Source of the DNA: Candidatus Krumholzibacteriia bacterium
Lineage (GTDB): Bacteria > Krumholzibacteriota > Krumholzibacteriia > G020349025
Assembly: GCA_035649275.1 (NCBI GenBank)
Contig: DASRJW010000141.1
Location: 26,932 to 90,931, forward strand
Length of the DNA: 64,000 bases
Direction of reading: 5' to 3'
Below the pieces are notes generated by a model that was not told the DNA's origin, made no database searches, and saw nothing but the letters and a program-made list of their open reading frames with translations. Each line of letters opens with the position of its first letter. The first letter of the stretch is position 1. Shown piece by piece: positions 23,951 to 35,034 of this stretch. The position numbers and the translations under genes were made by a program.

Positions 23951-25888
23951 GTGCATGCGCTCGCCTCGTGGGGCGCGATGGTGGACGTGTGGGGAAGTGG
24001 GGTGGTGCGCGTGCGCAATCCGTATCGGCTGCGTCTCGAGACTCCCGAAGGTTATCAGAACCAGCTCTTTTCTTTCCTGGCACCGGGCGACGACAACGAC
24101 GATACGCGTCTCGGCGTCCTCGCCGCCTGGCACGACCGCGAGGTGAAGGCGGCGCTAGCGCCGGTCTTCCACGCCCTGACCCAGGATTACGAGGACCGGC
24201 GCACGCCGGCGGGAGCGCGCCTCGAGGATTTCGCCCAGGCCCTGGATGCGGCGGCGGCAGCGCTGCCGCCTGAGCTGCTGCGGGAATTCGAGTGCGCTCT
24301 CGTTCTCTGCCGCGGGCGCGGCCTCTACGTTCTCTACACCGACGGCATGACCCCGCAGTGCAGCGTCGGCGGTCCCGCCCAGCCGCTGCAGTCCGGCCTG
24401 CGCGTCCGCGTCAAGGACTTGCCGGTGCACAACGACTTGGGCGGCGGCCTGCGCCTGGCGGCGCGCCTCTCCCTCGCCCGCGTCTTCTTCGAAGACGAAG
24501 ACCGCGCCGTCCTCTGGCTGGACCTGCCCACGGCACCGCCGCACGCCCTGGCGGCGGCGGAAACGGTGGAGAGTGCCCGCATCGTCCTGCACAAGGAGCC
24601 CAGCCTCGAGACCGAAGCGGTGGCGGCGGTAGAGAGCACCTGGCCCGAGTCGCCGGAGACGGCGGGGCGCGACAGGGTGCGCATGTCCTACGTCGCCGTC
24701 GCTCTGGTCGCGGTGGTGTTCGTCGTCGCTCTCTTCGGCATGTCCCGCTGGCGCCAGATGGGCGGAGAGCAACGCGGCGACGCGGAGAACTTCTTCAGCG
24801 AGGACGTCGAGTCCGGTGGAACGGCGCGCAGCCCCGCGCGCGTTTCCGCCGACGTGGCGGAGAAGAAAGATCCGCGCGACAGCGGCAGCGACAACCGCGT
24901 CGCCGCCCAGGCGCCGGTGGAAGCCTCGCTGCAGCTGCTCTGGAAAAAGAACTATCGGGACTGGGTCACTTCCTCGCCCCGCGTCGCCCAAGGACACGTG
25001 GTCTACGGCTGCCGCGACGGTCACCTCTACGCCGTGAGCGAGAGCGGCGAGCCGCTCTGGGAATACGACTCCGGCTCCGGCATCGGCGCCACCCCGGAAG
25101 TGGACGGCACTCGCGTCTACTGCGGCAACTATGCCGGCCGCGCCTTCGCGCTGCGCTCGCTGGATGGCGCCGAGCTCTGGGCCCATGACCTGGGGGCGCG
25201 CATCGTCGCCTCGCCGGCGCTCGGGAAGAGCCTGGTCTTCTTCCAGACTTACGCCGGTGATCTCGTCGCCTTGGAGCAGAAGACCGGTCGCCTGGTGTGG
25301 AAGCAGCACATCGGCGGGCAGCAACGGGCCCGGGCCCTGGCGACCGGCAAGGATGTGCTCGCAGTCTCCGGCGACGGCAATCTCCTCTGCCTCGAGCAGA
25401 AATCGGGCAAAGTCTCCTGGAGCGTCCCCCTCGGTTCTCGCGTCATCTCCAACCCGGTGCGGGCCCAGGACCTCGTGGTGCTCGCGGGCCAGGACGGACA
25501 AGTGCACGCGGTCGCGGCGAAGGACGGCCGGATCGCCTGGCGAGTGGATCTGGGGGGCACCCTCGAATCGGGCCTCGCCGCCGACGACGATCGGCTCTAC
25601 ATCGGCAGCACCGATCGCAGCGTCTACGCCCTCGACAAGGACGATGGCAGCATCGTCTGGCGCTTCAAGACTGGCGGCCCCATCCGTTCGACACCGTGGG
25701 TCCAAGACGGCAGGGTGTACGTGACCTCGTACGACCGGCACACCTACGTGCTGGAAGCGGAGAGTGGCGAAACCCTGGCGAAGACGGCGCTGCGCGCCCC
25801 CATCTACTCCTCGCCTCTCGTGCACGAGGGCAAGGTGTACTTCGGCTCCAACGACGGTACCTTTTACTGCCTGAGCGCCTTGCGCTAG
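23951..25888 (+). CDS. Membrane-anchored PQQ-type beta-propeller protein with unknown N-terminal domain
   Basis: A 645-residue protein in three parts. Residues 1-240 form a soluble domain I do not recognise (ECALVLCRGRGLYVLYTDGM is its most distinctive piece). Residues about 245-265 are a single membrane helix (YVAVALVAVVFVVALFGM). After a polar linker, residues about 325-645 carry seven or so PQQ/BamB-like repeats (for example GHLYAVSESGEPLWEYDSG, GTVYCLSA-type endings). The topology would place the propeller in the periplasm and the N-terminal domain in the cytoplasm. That suggests a trans-envelope sensor or scaffold and not the BamB lipoprotein, which has a lipobox. The start may be ATG 23951 or ATG 23978. 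Confidence 0.7.
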   Translation: MHALASWGAMVDVWGSGVVRVRNPYRLRLETPEGYQNQLFSFLAPGDDNDDTRLGVLAAWHDREVKAALAPVFHALTQDYEDRRTPAGARLEDFAQALDAAAAALPPELLREFECALVLCRGRGLYVLYTDGMTPQCSVGGPAQPLQSGLRVRVKDLPVHNDLGGGLRLAARLSLARVFFEDEDRAVLWLDLPTAPPHALAAAETVESARIVLHKEPSLETEAVAAVESTWPESPETAGRDRVRMSYVAVALVAVVFVVALFGMSRWRQMGGEQRGDAENFFSEDVESGGTARSPARVSADVAEKKDPRDSGSDNRVAAQAPVEASLQLLWKKNYRDWVTSSPRVAQGHVVYGCRDGHLYAVSESGEPLWEYDSGSGIGATPEVDGTRVYCGNYAGRAFALRSLDGAELWAHDLGARIVASPALGKSLVFFQTYAGDLVALEQKTGRLVWKQHIGGQQRARALATGKDVLAVSGDGNLLCLEQKSGKVSWSVPLGSRVISNPVRAQDLVVLAGQDGQVHAVAAKDGRIAWRVDLGGTLESGLAADDDRLYIGSTDRSVYALDKDDGSIVWRFKTGGPIRSTPWVQDGRVYVTSYDRHTYVLEAESGETLAKTALRAPIYSSPLVHEGKVYFGSNDGTFYCLSALR

Positions 25889-25937
25889 GCCAACCGGCCC
25901 GCCTCGCGGCCGGGTGGCCGTGGGGTGGGGCAGTCTC

Positions 25938-25967
25938 GATCCCCGGGGGCCCTTGGCCCCGGGGATC
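25938..25967 (+). terminator. Strong GC hairpin between the PQQ gene and secA
   Basis: GATCCCCGGGG (25938-25948) pairs perfectly with CCCCGGGGATC (25957-25967), an 11-bp stem with an 8-base loop. No T-run follows. It lies upstream of the predicted secA promoter and so most likely ends or protects the upstream transcript. Confidence 0.5.
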
Positions 25968-26031
25968 CACCTTTCCACCACCCCCTCCGAGGCCCTATCC
26001 TGGCCGGCCTGGCCTCGTCTGGACCCCGCGG

Positions 26032-26060
26032 TTGTCCGCCGGCGGGGTCCGACTTATCCT
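26032..26060 (+). promoter_or_regulatory. Promoter of secA
   Basis: TTGTCC (26032-26037), a 17-base spacer and TATCCT (26055-26060). A second stem, GGACCCCGC (26021-26029) with GCGGGGTCC (26042-26050), overlaps the promoter DNA. The start near 26067 leaves a leader of about 41 bases. TATCCT also occurs at 25996 and 26073. Confidence 0.5.
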
Positions 26061-26107
26061 TGGACCGGTTTTTATCCTGGCCTGAGCGAGCCCTCCTGGG
26101 GGTCCTG

Positions 26108-29100
26108 GTGTTCGAGAAGAACCTGCGCAAGCTGTTCAAGACCAAGTCGGAACGCGACTTCCGTCGCATGCAGCCGGTCGTGGCCGAGGTCAACCGCTGG
26201 GCCGAGAGCTACCGGGAGCTGACCGACGAAGCCCTCCGCGGCAAGACCGAGGAGTTCCGGGCCCGGCTCGGGCAGGGGGAGACCCTGGACCAGCTGCTGC
26301 CCGAGGCCTTCGGGGCGGTGAAGGAGGCCTGCCGGCGTCACGTGGGGAAGACCTGGCCCGTGGTCGGGCGGCCGACGGAATGGAACATGGTGCCCTACGA
26401 CGTGCAGGTCGTCGGCGGCATCGCCCTCCACGAAGGCACCATCGCCGAGATGGCGACTGGCGAGGGCAAGACCCTCGTCGCCACCATGCCCCTTTATCTG
26501 AACGCCCTCACGGGCCGCGGCGCCTTTCTGGTGACGGTGAACGACTACCTCGCTCGCCGCGACGGTGAATGGATGGGGGAGATCTACAAGTTCCTCGGCC
26601 TCCGCGTCGGCATCATCCAGAACACCATGCGGCCCGCCGAGCGCCTCGAGGCCTACCGCTGCGACATCACCTACGTCACCAACAACGAGATGGGCTTCGA
26701 CTACCTGCGCGACAACATGGCCACGCGCATGGAAGATCGGGTGCACCGGGACCACGTCAGCGAGAAGCCCGGCAAGCAGTTCTGCTACGCCATCGTGGAC
26801 GAGGTGGACTCGGTGCTGGTGGACGAGGCACGCACGCCCCTCATCATCGCCGGCGCGGCGCCGGAGTCCAGCCAGAGTGCCAACTTCACCAGCTTGAGGC
26901 CCGGCATCGAACAGCTCGTGCGCCAGCAGAACCGGCTGGTGACGGACTACCTCAAGGAAGCGGAAAAACTCCTCGAACCGGGCATGGAAAAGCTGGAGGG
27001 GGATGCAGAGCGCGAGCTAGGCTTCAAGCTCCTGCAGGTGAAACGGGCGGCGCCGAAGAACAAGCAGTACATGAAGCTGGTGAGCCGCGAGGGCGGGCTG
27101 CAAAAGCTGGTGCAGCGCGTCGAGGGCGAGCTCATGCGCGACAAGCTGCTGCACACCGCCGACGAAGACCTCTTCTTCGCTCTGGACGAGAAGGGCCACG
27201 TCGCCGATCTCACCGAGAAGGGCCGGGAGGAGCTGGCGAAGCTGGTGAACCTGCCGCTCACCCTCCCGGACCTGAGCCTGGCGGTGAAGCACCTCGACGA
27301 CGACTCGAACCTGAGCAAGGAGGCAAAGATCGCCGCCTTGGACAAGCTGCACCGCGACTACGCCCGGTCGAGCGACAGCCTGCACGACATCAGCCAGCTG
27401 CTGAAGGCCTACTCCCTCTTCGAGAAGGACGTGGAGTACGTCGTGCAGGAGGGCAAGGTCCTCATCGTCGACGAGTACACCGGCCGCCTCATGCCAGGGC
27501 GGCGTTTCTCCGACGGTCTGCACCAGGCCCTGGAGGCGAAGGAAAGCGTGCAGGTCGAGCGCGAGACGCAGACCATGGCGACCGTCACCTTGCAGAACCT
27601 CTTCCGCATGTTCGAGAAGCTGGCGGGTATGACCGGTACCGCCGAGACCGAGGCGGAGGAGTTGAAGAAGATCTACGACCTCGAGGTCATGGTCATCCCC
27701 ACGCACCAGCCGGTGCGCCGCGTCGACTTCGACGACCAGATCTACAAGACGCGCCGGGAGAAGTACAACTCGGCCATCGACGAGATCGTGCACCAGCACC
27801 AGCGCGGCATGCCCGTCCTCGTCGGCACCGTCTCCGTCGAAGTGTCGGAAACGCTGTCACGCATGCTGAAGCGGCGCGGGATCACCCACGAAGTCCTCAA
27901 TGCCCGCCACCACCAGCGCGAAGCCGAGATCGTTTCCCTCGCCGGGCAGAAGGGCGCCGTCACCATCGCCACCAACATGGCCGGCCGGGGCACCGACATC
28001 AAGCTGGGCCCGGGAGTCATCCTCTGCGATCGCGATCCGCACTACAGCGGCCCGCGCTGCCCCGCCTGCCCCTACGGCCGCGGCAAGACCGGAGCGCCGA
28101 AGCCCAACTACAAGCCCGGGGAAGGGGAGCTGGAGGAGCCCTGCGGCCTGCAGATCATCGGCACCGAGCGGCACGAGTCCCGCCGCATCGACCGGCAGCT
28201 GCGCGGCCGCTCCGGCCGCCAGGGTGATCCCGGGGCTTCCATCTTCTACATGTCCCTCGAGGACGACCTGATGCGGCTCTTCAGCCCGGAACGCATCGCC
28301 ACCGTCATGGAGCGGCTGGGGGTGCAAGAGGGCGAGGTCATCACCCATCCCATGGTGACCAAGGCCATCGAGCGGGCGCAGAAGCGCGTCGAGTTCCACA
28401 ACTTCGACGCCCGGCAGCACCTGCTCAAGTACGACGACGTGATGAACAAGCAGCGCGAGGTCATCTACGCCAACCGTCTCGACGTGCTGCGCGGCACCGA
28501 CCTGCGCAGCGAAGTGCGTGGCATGGTGGCGGCCTTCGTGGAGCAGCAGTTCGCCAGCAAGATCGACGAGGAGGCCTGGCCGGCGGACACGCCGCTCGAG
28601 CCCCTGCTGCTCGAGCTGCAGTCGGTGTTCCTGCGCGCCTTCGAGGCCGACGGCGTTCAGGACATGGGCATCGACGCGGCGCGGGCGCATCTGAGCGAGC
28701 AGGCCGAGCGCGCTCTGGACGAGCGCGAGCAGCTGCTCGGCGAAACCATCATGCGCCAGCTCGAACGCTGGTCGTATCTCCGCGCCATCGACGAGAAGTG
28801 GATGGAGCACTTGCGGGAGCTGGATCACCTGCGCTCCGGGGTGTCGCTGCGGGCCTACGGGCAGAAGGACCCCCTCCTGGAGTACAAGTCGGAGGCCTTC
28901 GGGATGTTCGAGGAGCTGCTCAAAGACGTTGACAGGCAGACCTTGTATCTCCTATGTCACGCGCAGGTCTCCGTGCGCCCGCCCGAGCTGGAACGCGCCC
29001 CGACGGAAGTGTTGTCGCCGCTCCATGCCAGTGCGGGCGTTTTGGCGGGTGCGGGTCCCGCGCCACGGGCGGTGCCGCCGCCCCTGACGCAGCTGCTTCC

Positions 29101-29251
29101 CGGCGGCATGCCGGTACCCCGGGGGACACCGCTCTCCCCGGGAAGCAGCGCGCCCCCGACGGTGCGCAAGAGTGGTCCCAAGGTGGGGCGCAACGATCCG
29201 TGCCCTTGCGGCAGCGGCAAGAAGTACAAGTTCTGTCATGGCGCCAGCTGA
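26108..29251 (+). CDS. secA: Preprotein translocase ATPase SecA
   Basis: A 1047-residue motor that drives Sec-dependent export through SecYEG. It begins at GTG 26108 ([20 protein letters not shown]). Walker A is in [15 protein letters not shown], the DEVD-type Walker B in [17 protein letters not shown], and the C-terminal zinc motif is [14 protein letters not shown], which binds SecB and ribosomes. It is longer than the usual 830-900 residues. One insertion of about 150 residues lies in the preprotein cross-linking region (about residues 265-420), as in Bacteroidota-type SecA. A second of about 35 residues lies in NBD2, between GTDIKLGPG and [12 protein letters not shown], and carries cysteines C640, C651, C654 and C679. 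The 3' end overlaps a possible topA start. Confidence 0.97.
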   Translation: MFEKNLRKLFKTKSERDFRRMQPVVAEVNRWAESYRELTDEALRGKTEEFRARLGQGETLDQLLPEAFGAVKEACRRHVGKTWPVVGRPTEWNMVPYDVQVVGGIALHEGTIAEMATGEGKTLVATMPLYLNALTGRGAFLVTVNDYLARRDGEWMGEIYKFLGLRVGIIQNTMRPAERLEAYRCDITYVTNNEMGFDYLRDNMATRMEDRVHRDHVSEKPGKQFCYAIVDEVDSVLVDEARTPLIIAGAAPESSQSANFTSLRPGIEQLVRQQNRLVTDYLKEAEKLLEPGMEKLEGDAERELGFKLLQVKRAAPKNKQYMKLVSREGGLQKLVQRVEGELMRDKLLHTADEDLFFALDEKGHVADLTEKGREELAKLVNLPLTLPDLSLAVKHLDDDSNLSKEAKIAALDKLHRDYARSSDSLHDISQLLKAYSLFEKDVEYVVQEGKVLIVDEYTGRLMPGRRFSDGLHQALEAKESVQVERETQTMATVTLQNLFRMFEKLAGMTGTAETEAEELKKIYDLEVMVIPTHQPVRRVDFDDQIYKTRREKYNSAIDEIVHQHQRGMPVLVGTVSVEVSETLSRMLKRRGITHEVLNARHHQREAEIVSLAGQKGAVTIATNMAGRGTDIKLGPGVILCDRDPHYSGPRCPACPYGRGKTGAPKPNYKPGEGELEEPCGLQIIGTERHESRRIDRQLRGRSGRQGDPGASIFYMSLEDDLMRLFSPERIATVMERLGVQEGEVITHPMVTKAIERAQKRVEFHNFDARQHLLKYDDVMNKQREVIYANRLDVLRGTDLRSEVRGMVAAFVEQQFASKIDEEAWPADTPLEPLLLELQSVFLRAFEADGVQDMGIDAARAHLSEQAERALDEREQLLGETIMRQLERWSYLRAIDEKWMEHLRELDHLRSGVSLRAYGQKDPLLEYKSEAFGMFEELLKDVDRQTLYLLCHAQVSVRPPELERAPTEVLSPLHASAGVLAGAGPAPRAVPPPLTQLLPGGMPVPRGTPLSPGSSAPPTVRKSGPKVGRNDPCPCGSGKKYKFCHGAS

Positions 29252-31475
29252 CGCCCGAGCGAAACGGAAAACAGTGAGCAAGTCCCTGGTCATCGTCGAA
29301 TCGCCGGCCAAGGCGCGCACGATCAAGAAGTATCTGGGTCGCAACTACGAGGTGAAGGCCTCGGTGGGCCACGTCATCGACCTGCCGAAGAGCGAGCTCG
29401 GCGTCGACGTGGACAACGACTTCGCCCCCAAGTACGTCACCATCAAGGGCAAGGGGAAGGTGCTGCAGGAGCTCAAGGCGGCGGGAAAGAAAGTGGACGA
29501 GGTGCTCCTCGCCACCGACTTGGACCGCGAAGGGGAAGCCATCGCCTGGCACTTGCAGAACTTCCTCGCCTCCGTGCAGCCCAACGTCAAGCGCATCCTC
29601 TTCAACGAGATCACCCAGCGCGCCATCCAGGAAGCCATCGCCAACCCCGGGGACGTGGACCAGCGCAAGGTGGACGCGCAGCAGGCCCGGCGCATCCTGG
29701 ACCGCCTGGTGGGCTACATGGTGAGCCCGGTCCTCTGGCAGGTGTTCTACTACGGTCTATCCGCCGGCCGCGTGCAGTCCGTGGCCCTCCGGCTCATCTG
29801 CGAGCGGGAGCGCGAGATCCGCGCCTTCGTGCCGCAGGAGTTCTGGTCGATCACGGCGCTGCTGCGCGCCGCGGGCGGCGACTTCGAGGCCAAGCTGCGC
29901 ACCTGGAAGGGCGAGCGGGCCGAGCTCGGCTCGCAGGCGGACGCCGATGCCGTGCTCGCCGCCTTGGCGAGCGCCGACTGGCGCGTCGCCCAGGTGGAAG
30001 CCAAGGAGCGCCGGCGCAATCCCTATCCGCCGTACATCACCAGCTCGCTGCAGCAGGATGGGGCGCGGCGCCTGCGCTTCTCGGCCAAGAAGACCATGAT
30101 GCTGGCGCAGCAGCTCTACGAGGGTGTGGAGCTGGGCACGGAAGGCCCCGTCGGCCTCATCACCTACATGCGTACCGACTCGACCCGCCTCTCCGACCAG
30201 GCGCGCGGCGAGGGCATCGACTGGATCCGCGCCCAGCTCGGCGAGGACTATCTGGCCCCGACGCAGCGGCAGTTCAAGCAAGGCAAGAGCGTGCAAGACG
30301 CCCACGAGGCCATCCGCCCCACGGCAGGGGCGCGCACCCCGGAGGAAGTGAAGCGCTTCCTCAGCCCGGACCAGTTCGCGCTCTATGACCTCGTCTGGCG
30401 GCGCTTCACCGCCTCGCTCATGAGCAGCGCCACCTACCTCGCCACCACCGCGGACATCGAGGCCGGCCCGGCCATCTTCCGCGCCACCGGCTCGCAGCTG
30501 CAGTTCGACGGCTACCTGCGCGTCTACCCGGACGTGCGCGAGAAGGACGAGCAGGAGGGCGTGCTGCCGGCGCTCGCCAACGGCCAGAGCCTCACCTTGC
30601 GCGAGCTGCAGCCGAAGCAGCACTTCACCGAGCCGCCGCCGCGCTACACCGAGGCCACCTTGATCCGGGAGCTCGAGGAACGCGGCATCGGCCGGCCGAG
30701 CACCTACGCCAGCATCGTCAGCACCATCCGTGAGCGGGAGTACGTCCTCAAGGACGGCGGCCGCTTTACCCCCACGGATCTCGGCATGGAAGTATGGGAA
30801 GCGCTGGAGAAAGCCTTCCCCGCCCTCTTCGAGGTGGATTTCACCGCCCGCATGGAGAGCGAGCTCGACAAGGTGGAAACCGGCGAGGACGACTGGCAGA
30901 CGGTGGTGCGCGACTTCTACGGGCCCTTCTCCAAGGTGCTGGAGGAACTCAAGGGCGACCCCCAGGCGATGAAGCAGCTCCTCGACCATGGCGAGGCCGT
31001 GCCCTGCGACAAGTGCGGCGCCACGTTGATCAAGAAGTGGGGACGGAACGGCCCCTTCCTCGCCTGCCCGAACTACCCGAAGTGCCGCAACACCAAATCG
31101 CTGAATGGCGAGAGCGCCGTCGTCCCGCTCGGCAAGCAATGTCCCAAGTGCGGCGGCGAGATGGTGAAGAAGCGCGGGCGCTATGGCGAGTTCGGCGCTT
31201 GCCAGAACTATCCCGATTGCAAGTACACCGAGCCCCTCTCCATCGGCGTCAACTGCCCGCGCGGCTGCGGCGGCCACCTGGCGCTCAAGCGCAGCGGCCG
31301 CGGTCGCACCTTCTACGGCTGCAGCCGCTACCCGGACTGCGACTACGCCTCCTGGGACAAACCGACGGGGGAGAAGTGCTCAGCCTGCGGTGTCGGCGAT
31401 CTGGTGGAAAAGAACACCAAAGCCAAGGGGATCTTCAAGAAGTGCCCGGCGTGCAAGGAAGAGTTCGTGGACTGA
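29238..31475 (+). CDS. topA: DNA topoisomerase I
   Basis: A type IA topoisomerase of 733-745 residues that relaxes negative supercoils. The Toprim domain starts [19 protein letters not shown] and has [15 protein letters not shown]. The catalytic Tyr lies in [12 protein letters not shown] (about residue 310). Four C-terminal cysteine clusters follow: [11 protein letters not shown]...[18 protein letters not shown]...[16 protein letters not shown]...CSRYPDC and CSACGVGDL...CPACKE. The start is unclear: ATG 29238 overlaps secA and GTG 29274 is the alternative; neither has a strong ribosome site. xerC follows with an overlapping stop/start. Confidence 0.96.
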   Translation: MAPADARAKRKTVSKSLVIVESPAKARTIKKYLGRNYEVKASVGHVIDLPKSELGVDVDNDFAPKYVTIKGKGKVLQELKAAGKKVDEVLLATDLDREGEAIAWHLQNFLASVQPNVKRILFNEITQRAIQEAIANPGDVDQRKVDAQQARRILDRLVGYMVSPVLWQVFYYGLSAGRVQSVALRLICEREREIRAFVPQEFWSITALLRAAGGDFEAKLRTWKGERAELGSQADADAVLAALASADWRVAQVEAKERRRNPYPPYITSSLQQDGARRLRFSAKKTMMLAQQLYEGVELGTEGPVGLITYMRTDSTRLSDQARGEGIDWIRAQLGEDYLAPTQRQFKQGKSVQDAHEAIRPTAGARTPEEVKRFLSPDQFALYDLVWRRFTASLMSSATYLATTADIEAGPAIFRATGSQLQFDGYLRVYPDVREKDEQEGVLPALANGQSLTLRELQPKQHFTEPPPRYTEATLIRELEERGIGRPSTYASIVSTIREREYVLKDGGRFTPTDLGMEVWEALEKAFPALFEVDFTARMESELDKVETGEDDWQTVVRDFYGPFSKVLEELKGDPQAMKQLLDHGEAVPCDKCGATLIKKWGRNGPFLACPNYPKCRNTKSLNGESAVVPLGKQCPKCGGEMVKKRGRYGEFGACQNYPDCKYTEPLSIGVNCPRGCGGHLALKRSGRGRTFYGCSRYPDCDYASWDKPTGEKCSACGVGDLVEKNTKAKGIFKKCPACKEEFVD

Positions 31476-32413
31476 AGCGGACCGCAGCGCGGCGGCAGCG
31501 CCGGGCGCCGCCCCAGACCGGGCTGCCGCAGTCGCGGCGCGCCACGACCTGGCTCCAGACTTTTCTCCTGCACCTGCGCGCCTCCGGCTGTTCGCCGCTC
31601 ACGGTCGAAGCCTACCGGCGCGATCTCCTCGTCTTCGCCACCGCCCATGGCGCCCTCCCGGACACGGCGAGCCGCGATGACGTGCGCACCCACCTGGCAG
31701 CGATGGTGCGAAGCGGCGCCAACCCGGGCACGGTGGGGCGCCGGCTGGCCGCGCTCCGCCGCTACTTCCGCCACGGCGTCGATCAGGGCGACTGGGCCAG
31801 CGACCCGACGCTCGGCCTGCGGCCACCGCAGCGCCAGCGTGTCCTGCCGCGCCATCTCGACGAGGCAGCAGCCCTCCGACTCATGGACTTGCCCGATACG
31901 CGCAGGCTGGAGGGGAAGCGCGATCGCGCTATCCTCGAGCTCTTCTACGGCACCGGCATGCGTCTCGCCGAGCTCGTGGGCCTTGACCGCGACGATGTGC
32001 ACCTGGAAAGCGAGAATCTCCGGGTGCTCGGAAAGGGGAACAAGGAACGGATCCTGCCGCTCACGGGCTGCGTGCACCGCGCCGTCAGCGCCTATCTCGC
32101 CGCCGCCCCGGTGGCGGTGCCCGAGGCCGATGGCAGGCTGCCACTTTTTCTCGGCCGGGGGCGGCGGCGCCTGTCGCGCCGGTCGGTACAGCGCCTGGTG
32201 GCGGACGCCATCCGCCGCACCGCCGCGGTGTCGAAAGCGAGCCCCCACGTGCTCCGTCACAGCTTCGCCACCCACATGCTGAACGCCGGCGCCGATCTGC
32301 GCGCCGTGCAAGAGCTCCTCGGCCACAGCCGCCTGTCGACCACGCAGATCTATACTCACGTCTCCATCGAGCGCGCCCGCAAGGCCTACGAGCGCGCCCA
32401 CCCGCGGGCGTAG
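31472..32413 (+). CDS. xerC: Tyrosine recombinase XerC
   Basis: A recombinase of about 313 residues that, with XerD, resolves chromosome dimers at dif. The N-terminal SAM-like core-binding domain begins [20 protein letters not shown]. Catalytic residues are seen as R in [14 protein letters not shown] in [11 protein letters not shown], the box [13 protein letters not shown] in [12 protein letters not shown] and the nucleophile Y in QIYTHVS. No ATG is available before residue 78. CTG 31472 overlaps the topA stop as CTGA and has AAGGAAG upstream; GTG 31451 or 31442 inside topA are alternatives. hslV and hslU follow, an order known from Firmicutes. Naming as XerC rests on that context. Confidence 0.9.
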   Translation: MKRTAARRQRRAPPQTGLPQSRRATTWLQTFLLHLRASGCSPLTVEAYRRDLLVFATAHGALPDTASRDDVRTHLAAMVRSGANPGTVGRRLAALRRYFRHGVDQGDWASDPTLGLRPPQRQRVLPRHLDEAAALRLMDLPDTRRLEGKRDRAILELFYGTGMRLAELVGLDRDDVHLESENLRVLGKGNKERILPLTGCVHRAVSAYLAAAPVAVPEADGRLPLFLGRGRRRLSRRSVQRLVADAIRRTAAVSKASPHVLRHSFATHMLNAGADLRAVQELLGHSRLSTTQIYTHVSIERARKAYERAHPRA

Positions 32414-32422
32414 GAGGCGTTC

Positions 32423-32968
32423 ATGCCCGAGATCCGCTCCACCACCATCCTCGGCGTCCGCGTCCGCGGTGGCGCCGCTCTCGGGGGCGACGGACAGGTG
32501 ACGCTCGGGACCACGGTGATGAAAGCCGGGGCGCGCAAGGTGCGCGCGCTGCGCGGCGGGGCCGTCCTCGCCGGCTTCGCCGGCACGGCGGCGGATGGTT
32601 TCACCCTCTTCGAACGCATCGAGAAGAAGCTCGAAGAACATTCGGGGCGCCTGGCCCGCGCTGCCGTCGAGCTCGCCAAGGACTGGCGGAGCGACCGGGT
32701 GCTGCGCCGCCTGGACGCCCTCATGATCGTCATGGACACGGAGCAAGGCTTCATCATCTCCGGCAACGGAGATGTCATCGAGCCCGACGACGGCATCATG
32801 GCGGTGGGCGCCGGCGGCCCTTATGCTCTCGCCGCCGCCCGGGCGCTGGTGCAGAGCACGGAGCTCGACGCCGAGGACATCGTCCGCCGCTCCCTCGACA
32901 TCGCCGCCGACATCTGCATCTACACCAACCGCGAGACCACGGTGCTCACCTTGCCGGGAGCGCGATGA
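32423..32968 (+). CDS. hslV: ATP-dependent protease subunit HslV (ClpQ)
   Basis: A 181-residue proteasome-like peptidase. The active N-terminal threonine is T7 in [10 protein letters not shown], exposed after removal of a six-residue leader. [20 protein letters not shown] is highly conserved in HslV. It forms dodecamers capped by HslU. GGAGG lies five bases before the ATG, and its stop overlaps the hslU ATG (ATGA). Confidence 0.97.
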   Translation: MPEIRSTTILGVRVRGGAALGGDGQVTLGTTVMKAGARKVRALRGGAVLAGFAGTAADGFTLFERIEKKLEEHSGRLARAAVELAKDWRSDRVLRRLDALMIVMDTEQGFIISGNGDVIEPDDGIMAVGAGGPYALAAARALVQSTELDAEDIVRRSLDIAADICIYTNRETTVLTLPGAR

Positions 32969-34326
32969 AAACCGTCGACTTCGTCCGCCTCGAGGCGGAG
33001 CAGGCGCTGACGCCACGGCAGATCGTCGTCGAGCTCGACCAGTACATCGTCGGCCAGCAGGCGGCGAAGCGCGCCGTGGCCATCGCGCTCAGGAACCGCT
33101 GGCGGCGGCAGCGCGCCCCGGAGGCGCTCCGCGGCGAGATCCTCCCCAACAACATCATCCTCATCGGCCCCACCGGCGTCGGCAAGACCGAGATCGCCCG
33201 CCGTCTGGCCCGGCTCGCCCGCGCTCCCTTCGTCAAGGTCGAGGCCACGAAATTCACCGAGGTCGGCTACGTCGGGCGGGACGTGGACTCCATGGTGCGC
33301 GACCTGGCCGAGGTGGCCGTCGCCGAGGTGAAGGCCGAGTGGAGCCAGCGGGTGGAGGCGGAAGCCCGGGAGCGGAGCGAGCAGCGCCTCCTCGACCTGC
33401 TCCTGCCCCATGTCGCCGCCACCGACGCCGAGGCGCGGGAGCGCCAGGAGCGCACCCGGGAGAAGCTCCGGGACTTGCTGCGCGCCGGCGAGCTCGAGGA
33501 ACGCAAGGTGAGCGTCGACGTCCCAACCCGGTCGTTGCCAATGTTCGAGATCTTCTCCGCCGCGGGCTCCGAGGAGATGGGCGTCAACCTGAGCGAAAGC
33601 CTCGGCGGACTTTTCCCCGGACGCCGCCGGCGCAGCGAGCTCCCGGTGCGCGAGGCCCGGCCGCTGCTGCACGCCGAAGAGGTGGAGAAGCTGGTGGACA
33701 TGGAAAAGGTGCGCCAAGAAGCGCTGCACCGGGCCGAGACGGCAGGCATCATCTTCCTCGACGAGATCGACAAGATCGCCGGCCACGGCCCGAACGTCGG
33801 TCCCGATGTTTCGCGGCAGGGGGTGCAGCGGGATCTGCTGCCCATCGTGGAGGGCTCGAGCGTCACCACCAAGCACGGCGTCGTGCGCACCGATCACATC
33901 CTCTTCGTCGCTGCCGGCGCTTTCCATGCCACCAAGCCCAGCGACCTCATTCCGGAGCTCCAGGGTCGCTTCCCGATCCGGGTGGAGCTGTCGTCGCTCG
34001 ATGCGTCGGACTTCGTCCGCATCCTGACCGAACCCAAGAACGCCCTGGTGCGGCAGTACGCCGCCCTGGTGGAGGCAGAGGGGGGGAGCCTGGAGTTCAC
34101 CCCGGAAGCGGTCACCGAGATCGCCGGCGTGGCGGCGCAGGTGAACGAGCGCAGCGAGAACATCGGCGCTCGCAGGCTGCACACGGTGATGACGACGCTC
34201 CTCGACGAGGTGCTCTTCGACCTGCCCGAATCGGGGCTGAAGACGATCCTGGTGGACGCCGCCTTCGTGCGTCGCCGGCTGGATCACATCCTCCGCGACG
34301 AAGATCTGAGTCGCTACATCCTCTGA
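32965..34326 (+). CDS. hslU: HslU (ClpY) AAA+ unfoldase
   Basis: A 453-residue ATPase that unfolds substrates and feeds them to HslV. Walker A is GPTGVGKTE (residues 68-76) and Walker B is [12 protein letters not shown]. The intermediate domain lies between them (about residues 110-245). The C-terminal DEDLSRYIL tail, which docks into HslV pockets, is intact. Normal length. The four-base overlap with hslV implies coupled synthesis. Confidence 0.97.
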   Translation: MKTVDFVRLEAEQALTPRQIVVELDQYIVGQQAAKRAVAIALRNRWRRQRAPEALRGEILPNNIILIGPTGVGKTEIARRLARLARAPFVKVEATKFTEVGYVGRDVDSMVRDLAEVAVAEVKAEWSQRVEAEARERSEQRLLDLLLPHVAATDAEARERQERTREKLRDLLRAGELEERKVSVDVPTRSLPMFEIFSAAGSEEMGVNLSESLGGLFPGRRRRSELPVREARPLLHAEEVEKLVDMEKVRQEALHRAETAGIIFLDEIDKIAGHGPNVGPDVSRQGVQRDLLPIVEGSSVTTKHGVVRTDHILFVAAGAFHATKPSDLIPELQGRFPIRVELSSLDASDFVRILTEPKNALVRQYAALVEAEGGSLEFTPEAVTEIAGVAAQVNERSENIGARRLHTVMTTLLDEVLFDLPESGLKTILVDAAFVRRRLDHILRDEDLSRYIL

Positions 34327-34464
34327 TTCCTGCAGCTCTGGTACCGCGACTCTGCTCCTCGACTCCTAGAAGGGATGGCAGGTGGCAAGGGAACTTCGAG
34401 AAGAACATGAAGTGTCTCGCTTAGTACTTTATGAGTAGTTGAGTTCGTGGAGGAGAATCACCCC

Positions 34465-34998
34465 ATGCTGGCGCCGTCCTGGCTTTGGTGGGCACCGCTC
34501 GGGAGCGCTGCACTCCACATCGGAGAGGAATTCGTCTATCCAGGCGGATTCGCCGCCTGGGATCGGGAATTCCGGCCCTCCATCCGGAGCAGCATTACAC
34601 CCAAGCTGCATGTCATCGTGAACGCCCTACTGCTGCTGGGCTGCTTCTGCATCGCGATCTCGGGGATGCCGGGCGCCGCTCTCGGTGTCGGTGCATTCCG
34701 CTTCCGCTCCGCGGTCCCGGCCTCGCTCTCCGTCCCTTGCTGGCTGGGCATGGCCGCCTTGCTGTTCTCGAATGCCGTCTTCCACCTCGTGGGGAGCTAT
34801 CGGACCCAACGCTGGTCGCCGGGCGTGCGCACCGGCGTGCTTCTCTACCTGCCGATGGCGCTATACGGCTACTGGACCTTCCTCCATACTGGCCAGGTCT
34901 CCCCGATGACTGCTGGCTTCGCGGCCTTGTGCGGAGGGTCGTACCATCTGTGGTCCGCATGGGCGCACCGGTGGCGGGCGCGACGGCGTAAGGGATGA
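34465..34998 (+). CDS. HXXEE-motif membrane protein
   Basis: A 177-residue protein with about five hydrophobic helices. HIGEEF near residue 16 matches the H-x-x-E-E motif that names the HXXEE family of uncharacterised bacterial membrane proteins. A strong GGAGGAGA lies eight bases before ATG 34465, preferred over the in-frame GTG at 34447. It stands between the hslVU operon and small accessory genes, in a stretch with more relaxed third-position usage. Function unknown. Confidence 0.72.
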   Translation: MLAPSWLWWAPLGSAALHIGEEFVYPGGFAAWDREFRPSIRSSITPKLHVIVNALLLLGCFCIAISGMPGAALGVGAFRFRSAVPASLSVPCWLGMAALLFSNAVFHLVGSYRTQRWSPGVRTGVLLYLPMALYGYWTFLHTGQVSPMTAGFAALCGGSYHLWSAWAHRWRARRRKG

Positions 34999-35034
34999 AC
35001 CTCCAAAGCAGCATCCTTGCAGCAGGTGCACAGC

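Noticed and set aside
24155-25981. Minus-strand frame of 608 codons opposite the PQQ-propeller gene
   Set aside because: The plus frame has clear PQQ repeats and a membrane helix; the minus frame is a His/Gly/Arg-rich shadow.
31442-32413. The XerC and XerD recombinases as parts of integrated elements
   Set aside because: Both sit in core operons, have standard Xer features and no attachment sites, excision genes or phage genes are nearby.
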